Positions 53,124-62,532 of a stretch of 64,000 nucleotides of DNA are shown one piece after another. Origin of the DNA: Trichocoleus sp. FACHB-40 (lineage in GTDB: Bacteria > Cyanobacteriota > Cyanobacteriia > Cyanobacteriales > FACHB-T130); the NCBI RefSeq assembly GCF_014695915.1, contig NZ_JACJPF010000084.1, positions 49,871 through 113,870 of the forward strand, read 5' to 3'. Both the position numbers and the translations under genes were made by a program. Within the stretch, counting starts at the first letter, position 1, and each line of letters opens with the position of its first letter. Below the pieces are notes generated by a model. It was not told where the DNA came from. It ran no database searches and was given only the letters and a program-made list of their open reading frames with translations.

Positions 53124-55178
53124 ATGCCTGCATCTGTAGCTATCCCCGCCTTCCCCCTCGCTGCTGTTGTGGGGCAAGAAGCAATAAAAATGGCGCTGCT
53201 GTTGGCAGCGATTGATCCCGGACTGGGAGGGGTAGCGATCGCTGGTCGTCGCGGGACGGCTAAATCGGTTATGGCACGCGCCTTACACTCGCTCTTACCT
53301 CCAATTGAAGTTGTCAAAGGTTCCATTAGTAACTGCGATCCGAATCAGCCCAGCGAGTGGGATGACACACTTTTGGCAGAAATTGCCAGTAAGAACCCCT
53401 CCCTAACTGTGGACGGAGAGGTAACAACTGAGATAATTCCAGCCCCGTTTGTGCAAATTCCTCTAGGAATCACAGAAGACAGACTTTTAGGTTCGGTGGA
53501 TGTGGAAAAGTCGGTGAAACAGGGGGAAACAGTGTTTCAGCCTGGGTTGCTGGCGGCAGCAAACCGGGGCGTTTTGTATGTTGATGAGATTAATCTGCTA
53601 GATGACCAAATTAGCAATCAACTACTCTCAGTAATATCTGAGGGTCGTAACTTGATTGAGCGAGAGGGGATTAGTTTTCAGCATCCTTGTAAGTCTTTAT
53701 TTATTGCCACCTACAACCCGGAAGAAGGGCCCCTGCGAGAACATTTGCTCGATAGAATTGCGATCGCGCTTTCGGCGGATAGTGTACTAGGCTTAGATGA
53801 ACGAGTGGAGGCGGTAGAACAAGCTCTCGAATACGCCAAATCTCCTCAAGAATTCTTGCAAATGTATCGCGAAGACATCGACAACCTGAAAACTCAGATT
53901 GTCTTAGCGCGAGAATGGCTCAAAGATGTTCGCATCACCCGCGAACAAATCGCTTATCTAGTTGATGAAGCAATTCGCGGCGGCGTACAGGGACATCGAG
54001 CCGAATTATTCGCCGTGCGAGTTGCCAAAGCTGCTGCTGCATTGGAAGGGCGCACAAATGTTATCGCTGATGACTTGCGTCGTGCTGTGGAATTGGTAAT
54101 TGTGCCGCGTGCGACAGTTGTGCAGACACCTCCAGAGGAAACGCCGCCACCGCCACCGCCGCCACCACCACCCCAAGATGAATCTCAGCAAGAGCAGGAG
54201 GAGCAGGAGGAAGAGAAAGAAGAACCCGAAGAACCACAAGAGGAAGAGGCGAGTGTTCCCGAAGAATTCGTCTTCGATCCTGAAGGTGTAATTCTCGACC
54301 CCACTGTGCTTTACTTTGCTCAGATGGCGCAACGTCGCGGTAAGTCGGGAAGTCGCAGTTTGATCATCTCAGAAGATCGAGGGCGCTACGTTAAGCCGAT
54401 GTTGCCCAAAGGAAAGGTGCGCCGAATTGCTGTTGATGCCACCCTCAGAGCAGCTGCACCATACCAAAAGGCAAGACGGGAAAGGAGCCGGAGCAATCCC
54501 CAGTCCCCAGTTCTCCAAAAACAGGTATTTGTCGAACAAGCAGATATTCGCTCGAAACGCTTGGTACGCAAAGCGGGAGCCTTGGTGGTTTTTGTCGTTG
54601 ATGCTTCTGGTTCAATGGCGCTGAACCGGATGCAGTCAGCTAAGGGTGCGGTGATGCGCCTGCTGACGGAAGCTTATCAGAATCGCGACCAAGTGTCGCT
54701 GATTCCTTTCCGGGGAGAACAGGCAGAAGTGCTGTTACCGCCGACTCGTTCTATCGCTTCTGCAAAGCGGCGTTTGGAGAGAATGCCTTGCGGCGGCGGT
54801 TCGCCTCTGGCGCATGGTTTGACTCAGGCGGTGCGAGTCGGGATGAATGCTCAGATGTCTGGGGATATTGGTCAGGTGGTAATTGTAGCGATTACCGATG
54901 GGCGCGGGAATATTCCTTTAGCTCGTTCTTTGGGCGAACCACTTGAAGCTGGCGAAAAGCCAGATATTAAAGGGGAACTTTTGGAAATTGCTGCCCGAAT
55001 TCGAGGTTTGAGGATTCAACTGTTAGTAATTGACACGGAAAATAAATTTATTTCCACTGGTTTCGCCAAGGAATTAGCTAAGTCGGCGGGAGGGAAATAT
55101 TATCATTTACCCAAGGCGACGGATGCGGCGATCGCTGGAGTTACGAGGGGCGCGATCGCAGATATGAAATCGCGGTAA
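53124..55178 (+). CDS. chlD: Magnesium chelatase subunit D
   Basis: A 684-residue subunit of the ChlHID complex that inserts Mg2+ into protoporphyrin IX, the first chlorophyll-specific step. It has an AAA+ domain with [13 protein letters not shown] (about 42-54), [11 protein letters not shown] (about 155-165) and the ATPase core to about 325. A Pro-run followed by a Glu-rich linker spans about 345-395. The vWA/integrin-I domain has MIDAS residues DASGSM. An STRR patch (CAATCCCCAGTCCCCAG, 54495-54511) inserts SNPQSPV into a conserved region between the linker and the vWA domain. The frame opens at TTG 53082; ATG 53124 is the family start. Confidence 0.95.
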   Translation: MPASVAIPAFPLAAVVGQEAIKMALLLAAIDPGLGGVAIAGRRGTAKSVMARALHSLLPPIEVVKGSISNCDPNQPSEWDDTLLAEIASKNPSLTVDGEVTTEIIPAPFVQIPLGITEDRLLGSVDVEKSVKQGETVFQPGLLAAANRGVLYVDEINLLDDQISNQLLSVISEGRNLIEREGISFQHPCKSLFIATYNPEEGPLREHLLDRIAIALSADSVLGLDERVEAVEQALEYAKSPQEFLQMYREDIDNLKTQIVLAREWLKDVRITREQIAYLVDEAIRGGVQGHRAELFAVRVAKAAAALEGRTNVIADDLRRAVELVIVPRATVVQTPPEETPPPPPPPPPPQDESQQEQEEQEEEKEEPEEPQEEEASVPEEFVFDPEGVILDPTVLYFAQMAQRRGKSGSRSLIISEDRGRYVKPMLPKGKVRRIAVDATLRAAAPYQKARRERSRSNPQSPVLQKQVFVEQADIRSKRLVRKAGALVVFVVDASGSMALNRMQSAKGAVMRLLTEAYQNRDQVSLIPFRGEQAEVLLPPTRSIASAKRRLERMPCGGGSPLAHGLTQAVRVGMNAQMSGDIGQVVIVAITDGRGNIPLARSLGEPLEAGEKPDIKGELLEIAARIRGLRIQLLVIDTENKFISTGFAKELAKSAGGKYYHLPKATDAAIAGVTRGAIADMKSR

Positions 55179-55273
55179 AAACCTCATCCCCTAGCCCCTC
55201 TCCACGAAGAGTGGGGAGGCGTTCGGGATGGGGTTCCGGGAAATTGTGGATAATTAACAGGATTTAATATTCC

Positions 55274-56494
55274 CTATCCCCAATTCCCAATCTGAATAAC
55301 CCCCCACTGCCCATTTGTCAACCACTGCGGATCTTGACGCGATACTGATTCTAATTGACTTGGTTGTAGCCCCGCCACTATTTCTGATTTCAGAGTGCGT
55401 AAAGCAGCAAAGGAGGCGGGGAAGTAACAGGTGATATCTGCAAAAGAGGTGGTAAAATCCCATTGGCGATCGCCTAAACAGCGGCGGTAGTTAGCATCTC
55501 CTTTGACGAAAATTAAACTTGATTGCGCTAAGTCTTTTTGCAATGATTCTGGCATTTCCCAGAAGACTAAAGGGGATGTCCAAAATAAATCGTCCACAAG
55601 ACATAAACGATTAGAATTGATGTAATCTTGCAGGCGAAAGCTTAAGTGTCGCACTTCCCTATTCTCATCAGTAGCGAGAATTTTTAGAGTGCTACGGACA
55701 TCTTTAATTGTCGCATCAGAAACAAAAGTAGGGTAAGGCTTGAGGTGCAGGTAAACAATCTGTGCAGCATTTGTATCTAACAGATAGTCTGCTAAGCACA
55801 AATCGCTGACAAGTTCCAAACCAGCATTGTCCACGATAAAGTCAATCCGTACTTTATCAAATTTAGCAATTTTATCCGAGATTACTGATGTATCATTTAC
55901 TAAAACGTGTGTTTGTTCGGGGTGATTTTCCAGACTATTATAGTTAGAATCAACCGCATCCACAGGCCAAAGACTGAGATCGGCTCGATTTCCCCACAGT
56001 ACAAAATAGAGCAGTGCGATTAAACTTGTTGTGTCTTTTTCACTATTGTTAATTTTAGCGCTGATTGCTTTTATAGAATCATTCGCAGTTTCCAAACCTC
56101 TATATTTTTGCACTGCATACGGATCTATACTCTGGGAAGAGCCTGGTAAGAAGTAATGCGTTGCTTCAAGGATACGACGAAAAAAGTATGCTTCCGCAAA
56201 AAACCAGGAAATATCTAGCCATCGCTTCCCGACAAAAGGTTCTAAATATGTATTCCACGATGTTAAATCTGGTGAGTTGTCATCTTGAAGCGATCGCACA
56301 CTCCCATCAGGTAATTCCTGAATCAGCGTTTCCAGATTATTGACAATTTTTGGGGTAAAGTCATTTTCAGCAATTACCCGCCGCGCGATCGCTGGTAGCC
56401 GCGAGGTAAGCGTATAGTGAGCAAAGGAGCCGGACTCCGACATCATTAGTGGTGGTGGAAGCGGTAGTTTAGGCTCTTGAAATGGCTTTTGCAT
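55274..56494 (-). CDS. DUF89 / ARMT1-like damage-control phosphatase
   Basis: A 406-residue protein of the DUF89 family, metal-dependent phosphatases that remove damaged or excess sugar phosphates. Motifs: the Asp-Asn pair in DFIVDNAGLELVSDL (about 218-232), then FVKGDANYRRCLGD (about 339-352) and LRTLKSEIVAGL near the end. The C-terminal IQIGNWG and stop come from an STRR patch (TATCCCCAATTCCCAATC, 55274-55292), so repeats have rewritten the last codons. Starts at ATG 56494. It is convergent with chlD. Confidence 0.87.
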   Translation of the reverse strand: MQKPFQEPKLPLPPPLMMSESGSFAHYTLTSRLPAIARRVIAENDFTPKIVNNLETLIQELPDGSVRSLQDDNSPDLTSWNTYLEPFVGKRWLDISWFFAEAYFFRRILEATHYFLPGSSQSIDPYAVQKYRGLETANDSIKAISAKINNSEKDTTSLIALLYFVLWGNRADLSLWPVDAVDSNYNSLENHPEQTHVLVNDTSVISDKIAKFDKVRIDFIVDNAGLELVSDLCLADYLLDTNAAQIVYLHLKPYPTFVSDATIKDVRSTLKILATDENREVRHLSFRLQDYINSNRLCLVDDLFWTSPLVFWEMPESLQKDLAQSSLIFVKGDANYRRCLGDRQWDFTTSFADITCYFPASFAALRTLKSEIVAGLQPSQLESVSRQDPQWLTNGQWGVIQIGNWG

Positions 56495-56603
56495 TATGCG
56501 ATCGCGTTCGAGTGTTAGTTATCGCCAATCATTTTACTCAAATTGTCGTCGGCGATCGGTTCGGGTAAATACCGAATGCGATCGCTTTCCCATTTTGTCC
56601 TAA

Positions 56604-56747
56604 TTATATTCTTAAATAACTTGCCGTCGGACTCATAAGCAAGAGGATTAACTGTTGATTTTGTAAGTCCAATTCAATTCCCAAAGCCTCCAGTGGAATC
56701 ACTTCCAACAAAGCTAACTGCATAATAATATACCAGTACCTTTGCAT
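56604..56747 (-). pseudogene. Remnant of a retroviral-type aspartic protease gene (3' part)
   Basis: The minus strand encodes about 47 residues: LLEVIPLEALGIELDLQN, then QQLILLLMSPTASYLRI. This looks like the C-terminal end of the small clan AA aspartic proteases common in cyanobacteria, where ...LGxxPLExLGxxLDxQNQxLxVLP precedes the end. The catalytic D-T-G part is absent. The match is from memory, not a search. Confidence 0.4.
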
Positions 56748-56884
56748 CTAGCCTAGCAGTCCACTTCTCAAAAGATGCGATCGCCTCTCTTCCTCTGCTT
56801 TCTCTGCGCCTAAAGTGGTTCGTTTCCTTAAAAGACTGTTACCGAGTACGATTGAATGGGAGTATATTGTGCAAACAAACACCC

Positions 56885-58432
56885 ATGAGCTTAACAGAAC
56901 AAATATTATCTCAACTACCCGGAAATCCTCTGGACGGACTACGTAAAGCTGATAGTTTCTGGCAAGCAATCAAAGAAGATACACTACCAATTCCAATGGT
57001 AGTAAAAGAAAGCCAAGATCCTCTCACAACTGTAGACTGGGATGTGGTAATTTGCGGCGGCACCTTGGGAATTTTAATTGGTACAGCCTTAGCAAAATTA
57101 GGTTGGCGAGTTGCCTTAATTGAAAGAGGAATATTGCGGGGTAGAGAGCAAGAATGGAATATTTCGCGCCAAGAATTAGAAGTATTTTTGGAATTGAGTC
57201 TGCTTTCAGAGGCAGAATTAGAGAAAGCGATCGCTACCCAATATAATCCCGCCCGCGTCAGCTTCATGGGTGGTTCTGAAGTTTGGGTGCGCAACGTTTT
57301 AAACATCGGCATTGACCCCGTTTTTCTCCTAGACACTCTCAAATCGAAATTTCTTACTGCTGGTGGTAAACTTTTTGAAAACGCCCCATTCTCAGGAGCA
57401 GTTGTTCATCCAAATGGCGTTATAGTAGAGGCTGCTGGTGGCTTAAGAACGCGCTTACTACTAGATGCAATGGGTAATTTTTCACCCATTGTCCAGCAAG
57501 TAAGACAAGGAGAAAAACCGGATGGTGTTTGCTTAGTTGTAGGTAGCTGCGCTAAAGGATATCCCCAGAATGAAACAGGCGATCTGATCGCATCTTTCAC
57601 CCCAATTCAGAACCAATGCCAGTATTTTTGGGAAGCCTTTCCAGCACGAGACGGCAGAACTACGTATTTATTTACCTATCTGGATGCTGACAACAGCCGC
57701 CCCAGTTTAGAATTTTTCTTTGAAGAATACCTGCGTTTGTTGCCACAATATCAAGGCGTAGAACTTTCCCAACTGCAATTTGAAAGAGTTCTGTTTGGCT
57801 TCTTTCCCTCCTATCGCAAAAACCCAATTAGAATGCCTTGGAATCGCATTTTGCCAGTGGGAGATAGCAGTGGAAACCAATCTCCCGTAAGCTTTGGTGG
57901 GTTTGGGGCGATGGTGCGACACCTGAAACGGTTAACAGAAGGCATTCACGAAGTTTTACAAGCAGATGCACTTTCGCAGAATGCTTTGGCACTTTTGCAA
58001 CCTTATCAGCCAAACATTGCCGTAACGTGGCTGTTTCAGCGAACGATGGGCGTAGGTGTCCATCAAAAAGTCGATCCAAATCAAATAAATCAGCTGCTTT
58101 CGGGAGTGTTTCAGGCGATGGAACAATTAGGGGACGACGTTTTACGCCCATTTTTGCAAGATGTCGTCCAGTTTCCCGCCTTGACCAAAACGCTAATTAA
58201 AACCTTATTCACCAAGCCGGGAATAGTGGTTCAAATCATTCCCCAGGTGGGCTTGGTGATGCTGCTAGATTGGATGGTTCACTACATTAACCTGGGAGCC
58301 TATACCGCCTTAGGTCGGCTGGGAACAGCCTTAGAACCGTTGCTGAAGAAGTTGCCGCCCCTCGGCAGATATTACTGCGATCGCTACTGCCAAGCTTGGC
58401 AGTACGGTTCCGGAAGCGACTACAGAAAATAG
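56885..58432 (+). CDS. cruP: CruP, lycopene cyclase paralogue (flavoprotein)
   Basis: A 515-residue FAD-dependent oxidoreductase. Features: dinucleotide-binding strand DVVICGGTLGILIGTALAKLG (about 53-73), the family-specific RGREQEWNISRQELEVFLEL (about 84-103), LVVGSCAKGYP, LFGFFPSYRKNP and GDSSGNQSPVSFGGFGAM. All match CruP, conserved in cyanobacteria and plants and a paralogue of lycopene cyclase CruA. In plants CruP has been linked to carotenoid epoxide control under stress, and cyclase activity is not established. The frame opens at TTG 56852; ATG 56885 is chosen. A membrane-protein gene follows. Confidence 0.88.
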   Translation: MSLTEQILSQLPGNPLDGLRKADSFWQAIKEDTLPIPMVVKESQDPLTTVDWDVVICGGTLGILIGTALAKLGWRVALIERGILRGREQEWNISRQELEVFLELSLLSEAELEKAIATQYNPARVSFMGGSEVWVRNVLNIGIDPVFLLDTLKSKFLTAGGKLFENAPFSGAVVHPNGVIVEAAGGLRTRLLLDAMGNFSPIVQQVRQGEKPDGVCLVVGSCAKGYPQNETGDLIASFTPIQNQCQYFWEAFPARDGRTTYLFTYLDADNSRPSLEFFFEEYLRLLPQYQGVELSQLQFERVLFGFFPSYRKNPIRMPWNRILPVGDSSGNQSPVSFGGFGAMVRHLKRLTEGIHEVLQADALSQNALALLQPYQPNIAVTWLFQRTMGVGVHQKVDPNQINQLLSGVFQAMEQLGDDVLRPFLQDVVQFPALTKTLIKTLFTKPGIVVQIIPQVGLVMLLDWMVHYINLGAYTALGRLGTALEPLLKKLPPLGRYYCDRYCQAWQYGSGSDYRK

Positions 58433-58521
58433 TTGTCATCACCGGAATCAGCCTATTTGCTGCTGTTGAATATATTGTTGCCGCCTCTTGTCTATCGGTT
58501 ATAACAGGGCTAGGGAAAATT

Positions 58522-59247
58522 ATGAGCTTAAGGGATAAGAACATGATTCAGCGAAAATTCCAGGCAACACAATATTTTGGTGTGTTAATGCAGTTGTTGC
58601 GCGATCGCTCCAGTTTTATGGAAGAAATTCGCCAAGGCGTAAGACTTCCCAGCAAAATCATCTCCCTCCTCGTTTGCAGCTCCATATTTTTTGCCTTCTA
58701 CGGCGCGATCATTGGTTCATCCCATAGCGTTTTACAAGCCTTATCCTCAGCTTTGAAACTCCCATGCCTTTACTTGATGACGCTGATACTTTGTTTGCCG
58801 ACACTGTACTTTTTTAGTATTATTTTCGGTTCGAGCAAAAGTATTGGACAGTATTTTGCCATACTGATGACCTGTGTAGCGGTAATTAGCGTTCTTTTAT
58901 TTAGTTTGGCACCAGTCACGCTATTTTTTATGATTACCGCCTACAACTACCAATTTTTTAAATTATTAAATGTTTTCATGTTTGCCGTTACCGGATTTAT
59001 TGGCATTGCTTTCCTGTATCAAGGTATGCAGTCTATGTCTGAACCAGATAAAGAAGGGCAAGATACCCGGACAAACATTTTGAAATTTTGGTTGGTACTT
59101 TATGCCTTAGTTGGCTGCCAACTGGGTTGGACGCTTAGACCATTTTTTGGTTCTGCTGGAGAGTTTGAAGTATTTCGAGGAATGCAAGGAAACTTTTATC
59201 TAGATATTGTGAAAGCAATTGGAGAAATTCTGGGATTCAATTATTAA
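58522..59247 (+). CDS. Conserved cyanobacterial five-span membrane protein
   Basis: About 241 residues with five hydrophobic segments (about 44-64, 80-100, 109-130, 138-160 and 192-210). Conserved-looking blocks are RKFQATQYFGVLMQLLRD at the start, ALYGAII-like FYGAIIGSSHSVLQALSSALKLP, and YALVGCQLGWTLRPFFGSAG near the end. Databases sometimes call relatives actin-binding WH2 proteins; nothing here supports that. The frame opens at TTG 58396 inside cruP. ATG 58522 after AGGGAAAATT is chosen; ATG 58543 after AGGGAT is equally possible. Follows cruP by 89 bp. Function unknown. Confidence 0.7.
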   Translation: MSLRDKNMIQRKFQATQYFGVLMQLLRDRSSFMEEIRQGVRLPSKIISLLVCSSIFFAFYGAIIGSSHSVLQALSSALKLPCLYLMTLILCLPTLYFFSIIFGSSKSIGQYFAILMTCVAVISVLLFSLAPVTLFFMITAYNYQFFKLLNVFMFAVTGFIGIAFLYQGMQSMSEPDKEGQDTRTNILKFWLVLYALVGCQLGWTLRPFFGSAGEFEVFRGMQGNFYLDIVKAIGEILGFNY

Positions 59248-59287
59248 GTTTTTACAGTTAGTAGTTTTATAGCAATTTAAGGGTTAG

Positions 59288-59329
59288 GTGCGATACATTT
59301 CTACGGACATGGCATTGCCATGTCCGTAC
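59288..59329. repeat. Dispersed palindromic repeat, second full copy
   Basis: GTGCGATACATTTC followed by TACGGACATGGC-ATT-GCCATGTCCGTA. It shares about 35 of 42 bases with 11141-11182, and the stem differences are paired, so the hairpin is preserved. Confidence 0.8.
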
Positions 59330-59390
59330 TAAGGTGGCGGGAAAGTCAGAACCGTAATACAATATTTCACTCAACTGAGAAACGCTATAT

Positions 59391-59418
59391 TCTTCCAGGC
59401 TGAGCCTGGGAACGAGAA
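59391..59418. repeat. Dispersed palindrome TTCCAGGCTGAGCCTGGGAACGAG
   Basis: The reverse orientation of the hairpins at 23805-23833 and 32367-32392. It has a 7-base stem (CCAGGCT with AGCCTGG) and the same outer TTC/GAA and GAG ends. Confidence 0.6.
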
Positions 59419-59704
59419 ATTAATTTATTGTAGATGCTAATGGGAATATTCGCAGATTGCTGAGGGGAGGACACGCGACCCCTCAGCAAACCAGCCTATA
59501 CCAGATGTTTAGTTTAATTATGTCTACCTACTTATCAACTGATCAAGAGATTTATCAGTTTTTGAGTGGTGAGAAACCCTCTTTGCTACCTAAAGTACAA
59601 GAACATCCGACTGGGATTCGTCTCTAGAGACACGTATCAAGCTCACATTGCTATATATTTACCTTGGGGTATCAGAAGCGGGTGCGATAAGGGACGGTTT
59701 ATTA

Positions 59705-60145
59705 TCAGCTACCAGAACAGTAGTTGTTAATCCTATTCACCAAATCTTTTTCTGGATTATAGGATTTTTGCAAGTTTTTAAACCCGACATCAACTGCGGT
59801 AAAATCTCTTTTTTTAAGAGCAGCAACATAGTCGCGGGTGGATTTACTACTATCTCGATACATCTTGGTAAAATCAGCTTTAAACTTTTTTAGCTGCTCG
59901 TCGTTGACTTTGACAGCTTCCATTCCTTGAGCCGCTTTGTTCCAGATATCCGCTGTTTTGAGTAGAGCTTCCGAAGAGCTATTTCTACCACCATCGGTGA
60001 CGGTTTTTATTTCATTAACCGTCCCATTGGTGATCTGGAAGATTTTTTGACACTGGGTAATTTTGTTGCCGCTACAACTAACACTCAAAAGACTAACGAC
60101 AGCAGTTATAGGAAGTATGACAGCATACCTGCGAAGAAAGTGCAT
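59705..60145 (-). CDS. Exported lipoprotein of unknown function
   Basis: A 146-residue protein with a signal peptide (basic MHFLRRY, then a hydrophobic stretch) and the lipobox LSVSC (Cys at about residue 24). The mature part is helical and Lys-rich with ITQCQKIFQITNGTVNEIKTV near its start and NLQKSYNPEKDLVNRINNYCSG at the end; two Cys residues (in TQCQ and NYC) could form a disulfide. The frame opens at GTG 60181; ATG 60145 is chosen because GGAGAG lies six bases upstream. No family known to me beyond cyanobacterial lipoproteins. Confidence 0.8.
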   Translation of the reverse strand: MHFLRRYAVILPITAVVSLLSVSCSGNKITQCQKIFQITNGTVNEIKTVTDGGRNSSSEALLKTADIWNKAAQGMEAVKVNDEQLKKFKADFTKMYRDSSKSTRDYVAALKKRDFTAVDVGFKNLQKSYNPEKDLVNRINNYCSGS

Positions 60146-60235
60146 GAAAACTCTCCATTTGGAGTATATTGGTACTTCCACTTTTTTCCCGTTGCCCCAG
60201 TGCCAATCGGGACGCAGTAACGAAGTTGACCGATT

Positions 60236-60547
60236 TTATGGTTCGGTATGGTCTTCGGATGCAACGATTGCATCGACAAGGCGTTGTAAAGCTACTGTAA
60301 GCTGCGTTAGCCGCATTAGAGAATCATCCTGAGTTTCTGCTAGAGTTTGCACTGCGTCACTCAAGGCAAAGATTTGATAGTGCTGTTGTTGCACTTGATG
60401 CCCTTGTTCTTGTACTTGAATTGTCAGAGCATCCACCCGGTCAGTAAGACGGTCAATTGTCTCGGTTGTGGCAAGTACCGCTTCCGCGATTTGTTCAACA
60501 ATCGATTCTAACCGCCTTAATCTGACTTCTACTCCAGAATTATCCAT
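60236..60547 (-). CDS. Small coiled-coil protein overlapping galE
   Basis: A 103-residue protein that is nearly all heptad-repeat helix (for example LRRLESIVEQIAEAVLATTE and LTDRVDALTIQVQEQ), predicting a coiled-coil oligomer. Its ATG (60545-60547) lies inside the last codons of galE and the overlap is 8 bp, so it is translationally coupled to galE. The frame opens upstream at TTG 60580, which is inside galE. Function unknown; similar short coiled-coil genes are frequent in cyanobacteria. Confidence 0.7.
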   Translation of the reverse strand: MDNSGVEVRLRRLESIVEQIAEAVLATTETIDRLTDRVDALTIQVQEQGHQVQQQHYQIFALSDAVQTLAETQDDSLMRLTQLTVALQRLVDAIVASEDHTEP

Positions 60548-61538
60548 GTCGCTGCTGATGCCATTGCCAAGCGTCAGCAATGATTTTACTCAAGTCTGCG
60601 TATTGAGGACACCAACCGAGAATTCTTTTGGCTTTGTCGCTGCTGCCAACTAAAGTAGGAGCGTCTCCGGGACGGCGCTCGCATTCTATCGCTTTGATCT
60701 CGCGTCCAGTTACAGTTTGGGCTGTGTTAATCACTTCTCTGACTGAGAAGCCGTTGCCGTTGCCTAAGTTAAACACATCGCTTTTTCCCCCTTCCAGCAG
60801 ATACTTTAAGCCTAAAACGTGGGCATCTGCTAGATCGCTGACGTGGATGTAGTCTCGAAGACAAGTTCCATCGGGTGTATCGTAATCGGTGCCTAAAATT
60901 GAGATCGATTCCCGTTTCCCTAAAGCTGTCTGTAACACGAGAGGGATCAGGTGAGTTTCCGGGTTATGATCTTCACCTAGTAACCCGTCGGGGTTAGCAC
61001 CGCTGGCATTGAAGTAGCGAAAAGCGACTGATTTTAAGCCGTAGGCGAAATCAAAATCTGCGAGAATTTTCTCAACCATCCACTTACTCGTCGCATAGGG
61101 GCTGAGAGGATTTTGGGGATGATGTTCGGTCATCGGCACTTCCTGCGGCATTCCGTAGATGGCGCAAGTTGAAGAAAAGACAAACTTGTTGATGTTTGCC
61201 GCCACCATTGCTTCTAGCAGGGTGAGTGTGCCGTTGACGTTGTTGCGGTAGTATATGGCTGGGTTGGTTACAGACTCTCCCACGGCAATATAGGCGGCGA
61301 AGTGCATGACTGCGGCAATGTTGCGAGTGGCGAACAGGTTGTCGAGGAGAGCGCGATCGCTTGTATCTCCAACCACTAGCTCTACCTTGAGTACATTTTC
61401 CACCAGTTCCCGATGTCCGTACACCAGGTTATCCAGCACTACCACCTCATAGCCTGCATTTAACAGAGCTAGCACGGCATGGGTTCCGATATATCCAGCT
61501 CCACCAGTTACTAAAATCGTTTGTTTGGCTTGCGACAC
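60540..61538 (-). CDS. galE: UDP-glucose 4-epimerase
   Basis: About 332 residues of the short-chain dehydrogenase type. The NAD-binding motif TGGAGYIGTH is near residue 10, the catalytic SSTCAIYG and Y-x-x-x-K (SPYATSKWM) are in the middle, and the C-terminal RRPGDAPTLVGSSDKAKRILGW is characteristic of GalE. It interconverts UDP-glucose and UDP-galactose for cell-wall and exopolysaccharide synthesis. The frame opens at TTG 61544; GTG 61538 is preferred because AAGG lies eight bases before it. Confidence 0.94.
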   Translation of the reverse strand: MSQAKQTILVTGGAGYIGTHAVLALLNAGYEVVVLDNLVYGHRELVENVLKVELVVGDTSDRALLDNLFATRNIAAVMHFAAYIAVGESVTNPAIYYRNNVNGTLTLLEAMVAANINKFVFSSTCAIYGMPQEVPMTEHHPQNPLSPYATSKWMVEKILADFDFAYGLKSVAFRYFNASGANPDGLLGEDHNPETHLIPLVLQTALGKRESISILGTDYDTPDGTCLRDYIHVSDLADAHVLGLKYLLEGGKSDVFNLGNGNGFSVREVINTAQTVTGREIKAIECERRPGDAPTLVGSSDKAKRILGWCPQYADLSKIIADAWQWHQQRHG

Positions 61539-61752
61539 GTTCAATACCTTCTCACAATTTAGAATGGCTTGCTTTTAAAGAATAACCAGCTGTGTGCAGC
61601 AAGTCACATTCTCAGTAATTTTATCCGTTGTTTTCTTCCCTGGCAGTAGCTCCGGACGTATTCCCTGCAACACCAAAGGAAGGATGCTCCCGGAGGCGAT
61701 CGCCTCTTATTATTGACAATTGTACAAAATACCAGAGTTTCCCTACCATCAG

Positions 61753-62120
61753 CTATGGAGTTAATTGCTTCTGATTATTGAGTTTGGCTGGCTTAGGGAG
61801 AAATTCTGGAGGATTTTGGCAGCGTGGCAATTGTAAAACCCGGCGTTCTTCTTGTGCGAGACTGTCTGCGGCTCCCTTATCTAACTGGAAATTGTTGCTA
61901 GGATTCGGCGATCGCCATGTCAGCGGATTCGGATTCGGCGATGGCGCACTCTTGATGCTTAGTAACTGCACCACCGCCACCACTTTCAGAAGTAGTAATG
62001 CTAAAGTTGGTAAAATTCAAAGCTATGAAAGCATTAGGAACTCGAAAATAGCCCTCAGCAGTAATATCGAAATTACCACCCTTACCACTACCTATACTCT
62101 GAGCATCAATAAGTTTTGTT
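61753..62120 (-). pseudogene. Relic of a filamentous-haemagglutinin-like exoprotein gene
   Basis: One minus-strand frame reads LIDAQSIGSGKGGNFDITAE, then GYFRVPNAFIALNFTN and FSITTSESGGGGAV. This is the beta-helix style of cyanobacterial TpsA/haemagglutinin exoproteins (IDARSxGxGxGGxxxITA). The frame then runs into stops; another frame continues as a Pro/Gln-rich tail (61753-61983). No start, signal peptide or N-terminal secretion domain is present. The rest of 61539-62532 has no supported gene; a 65-codon frame at 62191-62388 was not accepted. Confidence 0.5.
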
Positions 62121-62532
62121 TCGTAATATATCCAATTGGCCTAGTTTGGGAAACTAATAGTTCTCAAGCTAGATATTTTTGAGAAATTTTTCAGCCCAAC
62201 GCTGAAATTTTAGGGCAAAGATGACCCAAAGACCCTTCTTTCCAGTTCTCATCAATCTTGCTCCTGCATTCTGTTTCTTCAAGAGACTCGTCAGATAGTT
62301 TCCGCAATATTAAAGCGATCGCTTCCAGGGTAGATTCCCACAAACGGCTCTTTCTAAGGCACTGTTTTAACGTTATTACCCAGAACACCGGAACTTATCC
62401 CATCTGTCAGCTTACCTAAAAGTTAGGGACAAACAAATCTTGGGAGCCGCTGCAACGCTATCAATACTATCCCCAATTGTTGGGCAGGTTGGGAAAGTCT
62501 TAGTTTATTAAAGCTGAGTTTCAGTCACTTTA

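Larger units (their letters stand above)
59248..59704. other. Intergenic stretch with two dispersed repeats
   Basis: Contains the GTGCGATACAT palindromic repeat (59288-59329) and a TTCCCAGGCT-type palindrome (59391-59418). No gene is seen; a plus-strand frame beginning near 59648 overlaps the lipoprotein gene antisense and is rejected. Confidence 0.5.

Noticed and set aside
54006..54332. 108-codon minus-strand ORF within chlD
   Set aside because: It is the antisense shadow of the Pro/Glu-rich linker of ChlD.
61778..62182. 134-codon plus-strand ORF
   Set aside because: The opposite strand carries recognisable haemagglutinin-like sequence; this frame has none.
62191..62388. 65-codon minus-strand ORF
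   Set aside because: No recognisable domain; it lies in a decayed region next to the exoprotein relic.
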